A stretch of DNA of 9,377 bases from Candidatus Woesearchaeota archaeon. Its GTDB lineage: Archaea > Nanobdellota > Nanobdellia > Woesearchaeales > UBA11576. Below the pieces are notes generated by a model. The model saw only the letters and a list, made by a program, of their open reading frames with translations. It made no database searches and was not told the DNA's origin. Position numbers and translations under genes: made by a program. Positions 1-7,099 of the stretch are shown here, piece after piece; position 1 is the first letter of the stretch, and every line of letters begins with the position of its first letter. Where the stretch lies: contig JAHWIS010000055.1 in assembly GCA_019322385.1 (NCBI GenBank), positions 1-9,377 on the forward strand, given 5' to 3'.

Positions 1-3000
1 GCACAGTTGGCATTGACGTCATATGCATCTGGCAGATAATATGCAGCACATCCAGTCTTGTCAAAGGCCTTTACTGTTGCCCCTGCCAATGCCTGCTGTC
101 CTGTAGCGCCACCTTGCTGTACTAAATTGCTTGTCACCTTTGCATCAATCCAGGCGACTGCAACCAGGCAGTCAGTCCTGTCAGTGACCACGTCAACGTT
201 TACACCAGATATATGCACATTTGAGTCTGTGTCACACAGGTCCCTTGTCAGATGGATTCTCTCTCCCACACCACAATTCACATTGCTTATGGTCAGGTCA
301 TCTGTCCTGCATTGTGTATCACCATCTGCAAGGTATACACAGTCAATGGTCAGGCAATCCTGCCAATCCTCAGCAGTTGCAAGCACTGCAGGATCAACAG
401 TTCCGAAGTCATTGAAATTGCTGTTTAGTATATGGAGTTTCTTCATCACACCTATTGTATTCACACCATCCATTCCAGCTTCTAGATCATGTATGAAGGA
501 TAGCAGTGTTGTTGCTTGTACTCCCCTTCCTACATCAAGCATGCTCAGCGCGCCTCCAAAGGTTGTGATGGTATTTTTGCCAGTTGCAGTCACTCCATCA
601 ATGGTAACTTCTTCATTACCAGCAAGTACAAATCCTGCATCTACATTATCTATTGCAAGTCCATTGATATTGACTACTAATGGCTCCAAAGGATCTGTTC
701 CTAGACCAAAGGCAGCAATTCCTGAGTTCGCTGAATCCAGGCCTCCACCAGTCCATGCAACTGTATCTGATGGGGTAAGGTATGATGCAATGCCTAGATG
801 GCTTGCCAGCAAGTCTCCAGCCAAGCTTACGCTTGTCAGGTGTCCATCACCAACTATTGCTGCACATGATATGGCACCATCACAATGCCAATCAACATTG
901 TTCATTGTCACACCACAATCCCATGGTCCTGTTCCCATCGGTATCTCAGCAGTGTCTCCGCTGGTCGCACCTCTCAGCTCATAGCTGTTATCCATACATA
1001 CTGAAGCGAATACAGCCCTGGTGTCCAGATACTCATAATTGGCACCGCCTGCAACACTGTTAAATTCAACACCATCCATATAGAGGCTTGAGGCCACTGA
1101 ACCGATGCTGCCCATGCCATCTACATCCACATTCTGCATCACGACTGCTGAACCTCCTGCAACAATACCCAAAGCAATCTTCTCAGAGTTGCTAGTGTAT
1201 TCTGGATTGGTTATTGTAGTGTCCTGCAGATGCAAGATACCGCCAGCAACAGCAATGCCAGCAGCGCCTGATGATGTTGTATCTATCGCATTAAAGTAAA
1301 AGTCCAAAGGCTTTGGATGCAGGACCAGATTCAGATTATTTCCTATGAATGCAGCACCACCTACACGCAATGGAGAAGCCAGATGCATAGTTCCTGTCCA
1401 TGAGTATGGCTCAGCTCCATCTGCAGCAGTATCCTTGTCTACCATAGGATATGCATAACCTTTAGAGCTATAATTAGCCAGCAATGTTTCGTACTCAGCA
1501 CTTGGGCTTCCTGATGTCAAGTCCTTGATAGCAGCGTCAGTCAATCCTATCATATCCCTGTAACCTACTGTATAAGCTCCAGCTACACCGATTGGCCATT
1601 CAACTACTTCACCTTCTGCTGCTACTGCATCAAAAAAGGCTTTAGGGACGATAATCTGTATGTTCCGCAAGTCACATTTCCCAGTCTCCCCATCACAATA
1701 GAAAGTGACGTTTAACTTGGCAAAGGTCCAATGGGAATTGGCTCCTCCTTGTGTCTCATCAGTGCCGCAGAAATCCTCTGCAAATCCTGGGCCTAGGCTG
1801 AATATAGCAGCCAGATCTCCGCACTTGCTGTTGCCGTCGTCTATAGTGCTTGGGTCAGCATATTGAAGTATATCTGCTGTCTTGTCACTGATGATCCAGG
1901 TTGCAGGGATCCTGTAGATGACCTTGCCGGTCTCGTTATGCCTGTATTCAATACCTCTTGTTACGCTGCTCAAAAGCACCTCATCAACATCAACATCTGG
2001 ATTCAGCTCGCCAGAATGGAAGTCTATTATAAAACTTTCATAACCTCCTTCATATCCTTCTATAGGTTCGCCATCGATGTGAGGGATGAGGTAAGGCTGA
2101 GGGTTGTGTAGATCATACGCCTCGCCGATATTGACTGTAAGCGTAACATCCTCTGCACCTATACCACTGAAACCGTCATCAATAGCATAGAAAATCCCTG
2201 GGCCATTCATGGAAACCATTCCAGTAGCTATGTCTAAATCAGGCAAGGCATTTTCAAAATAAATGCCATTAGTCCCAATATCAATATCTTCCATGTGGCT
2301 GAAGTGAGCGTCGTCTACGAATGATCCAAGCATCATGTTTTCCGAAGTTCCCGCTATAACGTCCACATCACCTTCTAAAAAATTAAATCCCACTGGAAAA
2401 GATGAGAACAAAAATGGACCTCTGACCATACCAAGGACAATTTCACCAGGGACTCCACAATAGGCAAGAGCGCCAGATTCCTGGCAGTTATCATCCCAAG
2501 TATCTGGATCACAGGCATCTCCACATTCATTTGGGTCACCAGTTAGACAATCACCATCTACATCGCTTTGATCAGGGTTAGGAAACTCGAGACAGTTATC
2601 CTCTTCATCAGGGATACCATCCAGATCCAAGGACTCAATTTGGTCACAGGTATTTAGGTAATACCAGTCTGCATTATCAACAGCATAGAGCCCTGAACAT
2701 GAAGCTGTATCCATAATATTTACAATTGGTGTATTGGTGACAACTTCTGAATTTGGTGAGTTAGAGATGTTTATAAACCAATAAGATCCAGCCTTAAGAT
2801 TGCTTTTGATGAGTGTATCATCTGAATCTTCAACTAAAGTATGGAAGGATCCTACGTTATTGATGATCTTGTTGCCTGTACCAGTGCTTTCTATTCCTCG
2901 GAGGATACCCTTCAGAAGATTGTCATCAAGCGTGTTATAATTGCCGGAAAGGATGATGCCTTCGTCAGCACCATAAGAGACAAGATTATCACTGATCTCA

Positions 3001-3377
3001 TTGGAATTGCCATCAACTGAGATTCCGCGATAGTTTGTGAAAAGCTTGTTCCCTTTGATCTCATTGTTACTGCCAGTGACTGCAACGCCAGTGTCATAAT
3101 TTTCCACCCTGCAGTCTCTGACTTCTGCGCCGCTTGTACTTACGACAATAGCGGTAGTGACATCATCATCAGATGTATCCCCTCCGTCAATCGTGTAACC
3201 ATCGCAGTCAAGCTTTACGCCAGCAGCGACAGTCAGCGCTGGTGACCCAGTACATGTCAGATCAGCTTCAAGAGTTGTATCTGATGTTATGGTATCACCA
3301 CAACTTACAGCCCATGCTTGGGCGCTCAACAGCGCTCCAAAGAGAGCTAAAACTAGAAACAAATTGAATTTTTTCAT
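1..3377 (-). CDS. Giant secreted beta-helix surface protein with TSP3-like segment (C-terminus beyond window)
   Basis: The frame is open from ATG at 3377 to the window edge: 1125 codons with no stop, checked codon by codon. Residues 1-23 form a Sec signal peptide (basic MKK, hydrophobic core, AQAWA cleavage site), so the product is exported. Residues about 30-170 contain NosD-like right-handed parallel beta-helix repeats (phrases such as NSNEISDN, GTGNKIINN). Residues about 251-291 match a thrombospondin type 3 calcium-binding repeat (DLDGIPDEEDNC, NPDQSD, CGDACDPD). Residues about 660-1060 look like a second beta-solenoid, rich in Gly, Asn and short hydrophobic strands. Near 1080-1109 a GATVKAFDKTG stretch resembles carboxypeptidase-regulatory-like domains. 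About 28 cysteines suggest disulfides outside the cell. Start choice is supported by a strong ribosome-binding site. It is divergent from the exporter gene. Role is probably cell-surface adhesion, binding or a structural stalk; no catalytic site was recognised. The anchor is not visible. Confidence 0.9.
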   Translation of the reverse strand, partial: MKKFNLFLVLALFGALLSAQAWAVSCGDTITSDTTLEADLTCTGSPALTVAAGVKLDCDGYTIDGGDTSDDDVTTAIVVSTSGAEVRDCRVENYDTGVAVTGSNNEIKGNKLFTNYRGISVDGNSNEISDNLVSYGADEGIILSGNYNTLDDNLLKGILRGIESTGTGNKIINNVGSFHTLVEDSDDTLIKSNLKAGSYWFINISNSPNSEVVTNTPIVNIMDTASCSGLYAVDNADWYYLNTCDQIESLDLDGIPDEEDNCLEFPNPDQSDVDGDCLTGDPNECGDACDPDTWDDNCQESGALAYCGVPGEIVLGMVRGPFLFSSFPVGFNFLEGDVDVIAGTSENMMLGSFVDDAHFSHMEDIDIGTNGIYFENALPDLDIATGMVSMNGPGIFYAIDDGFSGIGAEDVTLTVNIGEAYDLHNPQPYLIPHIDGEPIEGYEGGYESFIIDFHSGELNPDVDVDEVLLSSVTRGIEYRHNETGKVIYRIPATWIISDKTADILQYADPSTIDDGNSKCGDLAAIFSLGPGFAEDFCGTDETQGGANSHWTFAKLNVTFYCDGETGKCDLRNIQIIVPKAFFDAVAAEGEVVEWPIGVAGAYTVGYRDMIGLTDAAIKDLTSGSPSAEYETLLANYSSKGYAYPMVDKDTAADGAEPYSWTGTMHLASPLRVGGAAFIGNNLNLVLHPKPLDFYFNAIDTTSSGAAGIAVAGGILHLQDTTITNPEYTSNSEKIALGIVAGGSAVVMQNVDVDGMGSIGSVASSLYMDGVEFNSVAGGANYEYLDTRAVFASVCMDNSYELRGATSGDTAEIPMGTGPWDCGVTMNNVDWHCDGAISCAAIVGDGHLTSVSLAGDLLASHLGIASYLTPSDTVAWTGGGLDSANSGIAAFGLGTDPLEPLVVNINGLAIDNVDAGFVLAGNEEVTIDGVTATGKNTITTFGGALSMLDVGRGVQATTLLSFIHDLEAGMDGVNTIGVMKKLHILNSNFNDFGTVDPAVLATAEDWQDCLTIDCVYLADGDTQCRTDDLTISNVNCGVGERIHLTRDLCDTDSNVHISGVNVDVVTDRTDCLVAVAWIDAKVTSNLVQQGGATGQQALAGATVKAFDKTGCAAYYLPDAYDVNANC

Positions 3378-3385
3378 TTTACATT

Positions 3386-3390
3386 CCTCC
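3386..3390 (-). promoter_or_regulatory. Shine-Dalgarno site of the surface protein gene
   Basis: The minus strand reads AAAAGGAGGAATGTAAAATG. GGAGG lies 8 nt before the ATG at 3377, good archaeal or bacterial spacing. It fixes the start of the surface protein gene and shows that its mRNA has a leader. Confidence 0.85.
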
Positions 3391-3520
3391 TTTTGGTATT
3401 TTTGGATAGGTTTATCAAGAAAGAGTGATTAGTAGTAACCTTGTGTGAATAAGTTATCACCATGCAAACAAGCCTCTTTTAAACATACCCGTCAGGTTTT
3501 CAATATGTGAGGATTTACAA

Positions 3521-3530
3521 TATTTAAATT
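3521..3530 (-). promoter_or_regulatory. Candidate TATA box for the surface protein gene
   Basis: The minus strand reads AATTTAAATA, a good archaeal TATA-like box. It would place transcription start near 3499 and give a leader of about 120 nt containing the GGAGG site. A second, nearer candidate is GTTTAAAAG at 3476-3484 (leader about 75 nt). I cannot choose firmly between them. The inverted repeat at 3536-3550 abuts the upstream (BRE) side of the first box. Confidence 0.45.
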
Positions 3531-3535
3531 TATTC

Positions 3536-3550
3536 GTCACCAGTGGTGAC
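3536..3550. repeat. Perfect inverted repeat, operator-like
   Basis: GTCACC-AGT-GGTGAC: two 6-bp arms are exact reverse complements around a 3-bp spacer, the form expected for a dimeric regulator site. It lies 5 bp upstream of the candidate TATA box of the minus-strand surface protein gene, where archaeal regulators often touch the BRE. The rest of this 279-bp intergenic region (3378-3656) holds only the two promoters, the ribosome-binding site and the related copy at 3599-3618. Confidence 0.5.
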
Positions 3551-3598
3551 CAATATCGTCGCTGATTCCATCATTTTCAAGGGAAAAAAAATCGATTT

Positions 3599-3618
3599 GT
3601 CACTAATGAACACCAATA
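3599..3618. repeat. Imperfect second copy of the operator-like element
   Basis: GTCACTAATGAACACCAATA matches 3536-3555 at 15 of 20 positions in the same orientation. The outer parts (GTCAC at the left, ACCAATA at the right) are conserved, while the inner right arm is degenerate. Its start is 63 bp from the first copy, about six helical turns. It ends 7 bp before the TATA-like box of the exporter gene, so each divergent promoter has one copy on its upstream side. The match could be chance. Confidence 0.35.
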
Positions 3619-3625
3619 CAAAAAG

Positions 3626-3635
3626 GTTTTTATAG
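3626..3635 (+). promoter_or_regulatory. TATA box of the exporter gene (leaderless)
   Basis: GTTTTTATAG lies about 26 nt upstream of the ATG at 3657, and no Shine-Dalgarno sequence occurs in between (the gap is A/C-rich). This is the pattern of an archaeal leaderless transcript that begins at or next to the start codon. Confidence 0.65.
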
Positions 3636-3656
3636 GCTCATCAAAACCGAAAAAAC

Positions 3657-6032
3657 ATGAGAACCAGTTTCATTGACTTCATCCAAAAGAGGCCAAAAGT
3701 TATCATCGCAGTAATCCTGCTCATAACAGCCTTGTTCTTGATACCTGCAAGTGATGTAGAGTTTGACTCTGCCTTGAGGCTCTTTGCAACAGAATCTGTT
3801 GTAGAGCCATTAGAGAGGCTTGAGGTCCTGCTCGATATTCCATTCTACGGTATAACAATAGTTGGAAAGGACAACGAGTCAATGCTTTCGCTGGATGCGC
3901 TGAAAGAGCAGCTGGAACTGGTGCATTTCCTGCAGAGAAACTTTGATGTAGATACATCAAGCGCTGTTGAGATCATTGAAAAGGAACTCCAGGCGAAGTA
4001 TAACAAATCCATTGCTGACATCAAGAGCGAAGACGAGTTGAGCAAAGTAATATATGATTTGTTCGAACAGTCTCCAGAAAATTTCAAGAAAGCGGCGCAG
4101 GAACTGCTGGTCAAGGATTATGATACCCGTACCCTGGATGACACTCACTTTTTGAATGTATTTTCACGTATGATACCTTTTTCTGACTTGTTTCTTCCTG
4201 AAACACTGGAGCTGCCTCATGCAGATATATCCAAGATATATCTGTCACAGAAAAACAGGAGCGCAGGCGAGGCAGAGCGAGAGAGGATTGCGCCGATCAT
4301 AAGGGAAAGCGTCGATGATATAGAGTTTGAACATATCAGGCCACTGCACTACTCATATATCCTTTTAACGCATGATGTTGACCAGAAACTTGCAGGCAAC
4401 ACGATCTTGATTGCTGTGCTGACTGTTGTCTTTATGTCAGCAATAATATTTGCCAGTTTCCGCAGGCTTTATTTTGTGTTCATACCTCTTGCAATAATGA
4501 CCATCACTGTGATCTGGACATTCGGCACTGCTGTACTCCTGGACATGAAGGTCACTTCATTGCACACATTCATCATCGCTCTTCTTGTAGGTATAGCTCT
4601 TGACGCTCCGCTTCACATAACTAAAAGGTTCCTTGAGCAGAAGAAGAAAGACAGGCTTAGAACTGCATTGAATAGTACTATGTCATCGATGCTCCTTGCA
4701 CTGTTCCTCACATTCATAACTACAGCAGCGGCATTCCTTGCGCAGATAATACTGCCATCACCTCCTGCGCTGTTCTCTTTTGCTGTTGTCGTAATCATCG
4801 GAGTGACATATTCATTCATTCTTGTCTGCATCCTATGGCCTGCGCTCATGGCTGCCAGGAAACACCCTCCCCATGTGAGCAGCGGGAGGAGAATCAGGAA
4901 AGCAATGGATTGGGTGTTCAATATAGGGATAAGACACTCAAAGATAATAATCATTCTCCTGATAGCCGCGCTCTTGCTTTCAGTCTACAATGCAGGAAAC
5001 ATCGAAACAGACTCGTCAGTAAGCATGTTCGTACCTGAAGGGACTGCTACAAAAGAAGCGCTCGAGGTCTGCAAAGAATACTCTCCTGAGTATATAGCTC
5101 AGTTCATCATGATCGAGGGCAACATCACGCAGCCTGAGATAATGTATGCGCTCGATATGTTGGAACAGAATATCCAGGACAATGAGCTTTTGGAGCAGAT
5201 CAACAATAAAGTCAAGTTTGAGGGTGTCAATACTCTCTTAAGACAGCTTAACGTCGCAGACACTTCAGACCTTGAGAAGACATTTGATGAGCTCTATGAA
5301 AGCAATGCAACAGCTGATCCTGTAACCAAAGAGACTGTTGCAGACAAGGCAGGATTGCTCCTACACAAGAACGCAAGCGGTTATCACTCCATGCTGGTTC
5401 TGGTCTGGATAAAACACACAAGCGTAGAGCAGACTATAATATCATATAGAGATCTATTAGATGATATAGAGCAGAGCGGATTGTATGATATCAAAGGAAT
5501 CAACACAGAAGTCACAGGCGACTTTTTCGCAACTGCGCTAGGCGAGTGGCAAATCAGGAAACTGCAGATATTCTCATCAATCTTGATGTTCATCTTCACA
5601 TTCCTCATCCTGTTGCTGATATACAGGAGATTCTTCATGAGTATCATTGTCTCTATACCTATATTCATCTGTTCTATCTTTTCTCTAGGGCTCATGCCAT
5701 TGCTGAAGATGCCATTGACAGTTCTCAATGCAATGGTTATATCTCTTATCATCGGCCTTGGCATTGATTATGGCATATATCTTGCAGCGCGCTACAAGGA
5801 AGAGCTCAAGAACAGGACAGCTAAAGAAGCTGCAAGGATTGCGCTCATGCAGACAGGAGATGGCCTTTGGCTTGCCGCAGTGTCTACTATTGTCGGCTTT
5901 GTGATAATCAGCTTCTCTTTCCTTCCCATGGCAAAGTCATTCGGCATACTGACAGCGATCTCTATTGCCTTGACATTCCTGACAACAATATTCCTTCTTC
6001 CCACACTGCTGGTAAGGTTTGTGAAGAAATAA
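3657..6032 (+). CDS. RND/MMPL-superfamily exporter (HAE3-like)
   Basis: A 791-residue inner-membrane protein with the duplicated RND architecture. TM1 is near residues 14-30, followed by a large acidic extracytoplasmic loop to about 245. TM2-TM6 lie near 248-397, TM7 near 428-446, a second large loop runs to about 640, and TM8-TM12 fill 642-789. TM4 carries GIALDAPLH (Asp316) and TM10 carries GLGIDYGIY (Asp704), the paired acidic positions expected for proton coupling. Length and a single full-length chain fit the predicted-exporter group (COG1033, HAE3/HpnN-like) rather than tripartite AcrB pumps, which are longer. Such proteins are associated with moving lipids or other amphiphiles; the substrate here is unknown. 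No adaptor or outer-membrane partner is visible. The gene is divergent from the surface protein and converges on lgt with a 23-bp gap. The start follows a leaderless promoter. Family call firm, substrate open. Confidence 0.9.
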   Translation: MRTSFIDFIQKRPKVIIAVILLITALFLIPASDVEFDSALRLFATESVVEPLERLEVLLDIPFYGITIVGKDNESMLSLDALKEQLELVHFLQRNFDVDTSSAVEIIEKELQAKYNKSIADIKSEDELSKVIYDLFEQSPENFKKAAQELLVKDYDTRTLDDTHFLNVFSRMIPFSDLFLPETLELPHADISKIYLSQKNRSAGEAERERIAPIIRESVDDIEFEHIRPLHYSYILLTHDVDQKLAGNTILIAVLTVVFMSAIIFASFRRLYFVFIPLAIMTITVIWTFGTAVLLDMKVTSLHTFIIALLVGIALDAPLHITKRFLEQKKKDRLRTALNSTMSSMLLALFLTFITTAAAFLAQIILPSPPALFSFAVVVIIGVTYSFILVCILWPALMAARKHPPHVSSGRRIRKAMDWVFNIGIRHSKIIIILLIAALLLSVYNAGNIETDSSVSMFVPEGTATKEALEVCKEYSPEYIAQFIMIEGNITQPEIMYALDMLEQNIQDNELLEQINNKVKFEGVNTLLRQLNVADTSDLEKTFDELYESNATADPVTKETVADKAGLLLHKNASGYHSMLVLVWIKHTSVEQTIISYRDLLDDIEQSGLYDIKGINTEVTGDFFATALGEWQIRKLQIFSSILMFIFTFLILLLIYRRFFMSIIVSIPIFICSIFSLGLMPLLKMPLTVLNAMVISLIIGLGIDYGIYLAARYKEELKNRTAKEAARIALMQTGDGLWLAAVSTIVGFVIISFSFLPMAKSFGILTAISIALTFLTTIFLLPTLLVRFVKK

Positions 6033-6055
6033 TAGCAGATAATGATTAGATATTT

Positions 6056-6844
6056 CTAAGACTTAAAAAACCTCTTGAGATCCCTCCTGTAATACTTCAG
6101 AAGCACAACTGCACCGACAATGAACATTACAAGGCTGAGATACTGCCCCATTGTAAGGCCAAGGAATGTTGGATCGTCCCTAAAGAAGTCGATCAGCACA
6201 CGTCCGATCCCAAAAAGCATCACAAAATTCCAGAGTAGAAAACCATCCTTATGTTTCTTCCTGTCCTGAAAAACAAGCAAGCCAACTATAACAAACCTCT
6301 TGAAAGCAGCATATAATTGCTGCGGGTGCCTGCAACCTTCATGACCCGGAAAATGCCAGCACCAGCTGACACCAGTCACTCTGCCTGGCAGCTCACCGTT
6401 TATGAAATTACCTATTCTGCCCAGTGCAAGCGCAAACGCGATAGGTATTGCAAGGTGATCTGCCAGCTCCATACGTGTTATCTTGTTCCTGATATGTTTC
6501 CTGCTCTGGAAAAAGCAGGCTGCTGCTATCATCCCCGCCAAGCCGCCATGGAACGACAAGCCTCCCTGCCAGAAAAAGAGTATCTCCAGCGGATTCTGCA
6601 GGTAATATCCTGGCTCCCACAAAAAACAGTGGAACAGTCTAGCTCCCAGGGGTATTGCGATAATGCTGTAGAACAGGAGTTCAACAAGGTCTTCTCCTGT
6701 GAGATTAAGCCTTTTCTTTCTTGTCATATAGTACAGATAGAAAACAGTGACAAAAAACCCAAGAAGGTATATGACTCCATAATACTGTATTGTTATAGGC
6801 CCTATCTGAATTAATGTCGGGTCTATGTTGTGGACAAACGGCAT
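6056..6844 (-). CDS. lgt: Prolipoprotein diacylglyceryl transferase (Lgt)
   Basis: A 262-residue polytopic membrane enzyme. In bacteria Lgt moves a diacylglyceryl group from phosphatidylglycerol to the lipobox cysteine of prelipoproteins, the first step of lipoprotein maturation. Seen here: GGLSFHGGLAGM with His99, the signature GRIGNFINGELPGR with Arg143, Asn146, Glu151 and Gly154 (Asn146 and Gly154 are essential in the E. coli enzyme), HPQQLY, and the C-terminal GRVLIDFFRDDP block with Arg222. Length is normal. The usual LYE glutamate is Ala here. The start ATG sits at the end of a leaderless promoter. Neighbours include three lipobox proteins, plausible substrates. If the host is archaeal with ether lipids, the donor lipid must differ from the bacterial one, or the gene was acquired together with suitable lipids. 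No signal peptidase II (lspA) is in the window. Confidence 0.93.
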   Translation of the reverse strand: MPFVHNIDPTLIQIGPITIQYYGVIYLLGFFVTVFYLYYMTRKKRLNLTGEDLVELLFYSIIAIPLGARLFHCFLWEPGYYLQNPLEILFFWQGGLSFHGGLAGMIAAACFFQSRKHIRNKITRMELADHLAIPIAFALALGRIGNFINGELPGRVTGVSWCWHFPGHEGCRHPQQLYAAFKRFVIVGLLVFQDRKKHKDGFLLWNFVMLFGIGRVLIDFFRDDPTFLGLTMGQYLSLVMFIVGAVVLLKYYRRDLKRFFKS

Positions 6845-6864
6845 GCCATGAAATAAATCTAGTT

Positions 6865-6874
6865 ATTATTTAAA
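6865..6874 (-). promoter_or_regulatory. TATA box of lgt (leaderless)
   Basis: The minus strand reads TTTAAATAAT, centred about 26 nt upstream of the lgt ATG at 6844, with no Shine-Dalgarno sequence between. lgt therefore seems to have its own promoter and is not just read through from the small upstream gene. Confidence 0.6.
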
Positions 6875-6907
6875 CTTAACCTATAGAAAAATACATATTG
6901 CATCGAA

Positions 6908-6929
6908 TGAAAAAAGAAAAAAACAAATA
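6908..6929 (-). terminator. Oligo-T terminator after the micro-lipoprotein gene
   Basis: The minus strand carries two long T runs broken by one C, beginning 17 nt after the stop at 6946. Archaeal RNA polymerase terminates at such U-rich tracts without a hairpin. Its position supports the 30-codon gene as its own short transcript. Confidence 0.55.
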
Positions 6930-6945
6930 GACTAAATGCTTGATT

Positions 6946-7038
6946 TTATCCCTTTGCACTAGCACATGCAGTCAGCAAAACAACCAACAAGCTTATCACA
7001 GCCACAGCAGCAGCCATCACTTTTGTCTTGAACCTCAT
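6946..7038 (-). CDS. Micro-lipoprotein, 30 residues
   Basis: ATG at 7038 to TAA at 6946 encodes 30 residues that are almost entirely a lipoprotein signal peptide: basic start MRFKTK, a hydrophobic core rich in Ala, Val and Leu, then a lipobox LTAC with Cys25. Processing at the cysteine would leave a lipidated hexapeptide, CASAKG. Evidence that it is real: a strong Shine-Dalgarno (GAGGTG, 5 nt before ATG) in a 10-nt block identical to that of the Ala-Pro lipoprotein gene, a TATA-like box upstream and an oligo-T terminator downstream. It lies 52 bp after the PAP2-type gene and 101 bp before lgt. No remnant of a longer lipoprotein is visible after the stop. Function unknown. By analogy only, it could be a small membrane stress lipoprotein (entericidin-like) or a signalling peptide. 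An alternative is signal peptidase I cleavage after CASA. Confidence 0.72.
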   Translation of the reverse strand: MRFKTKVMAAAVAVISLLVVLLTACASAKG

Positions 7039-7043
7039 GTAAT

Positions 7044-7049
7044 CACCTC
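7044..7049 (-). promoter_or_regulatory. Shine-Dalgarno site of the micro-lipoprotein gene
   Basis: The minus strand reads CGAGGTGATTACATG. GAGGTGAT is complementary to the 3' end of 16S rRNA over eight bases, and GAGGTG lies 5 nt before the ATG. The first ten bases are identical to the same site of the lipoprotein gene starting at 8572. This is the main reason to accept such a short gene. Confidence 0.8.
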
Positions 7050-7089
7050 GCTTTGTAAAAATAAGTTATTCATGTGCTAACGATGTTTT

Positions 7090-7099
7090 ACTATTTAAG
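7090..7099 (-). promoter_or_regulatory. Candidate TATA box for the micro-lipoprotein gene
   Basis: The minus strand reads TCTTAAATAG and overlaps the stop codon of the PAP2-type gene. Transcription would start near 7068, giving a leader of about 30 nt that contains the ribosome-binding site. Cotranscription from the PAP2-type gene is the alternative. Confidence 0.4.

Noticed and set aside
58..984. A 308-codon open frame on the plus strand
   Set aside because: It lies wholly opposite the giant minus-strand gene, which has a signal peptide, ribosome-binding site and recognisable domains. The plus frame gives a Ser/Thr/Pro-rich product with no motif and no promoter or ribosome-binding site.
2912..3097. 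A 61-codon minus-strand frame inside the surface protein gene
   Set aside because: It is in a different frame from the beta-helix coding frame, which is uninterrupted through this stretch.
6033..6055. Terminator between the convergent exporter and lgt genes
   Set aside because: The 23-bp gap has no long T run or hairpin on either strand, so no terminator is called; transcripts may overlap.
6317..6814. A 165-codon plus-strand frame inside lgt
   Set aside because: It is antisense to the Lgt signature motifs, and its translation shows no family resemblance.
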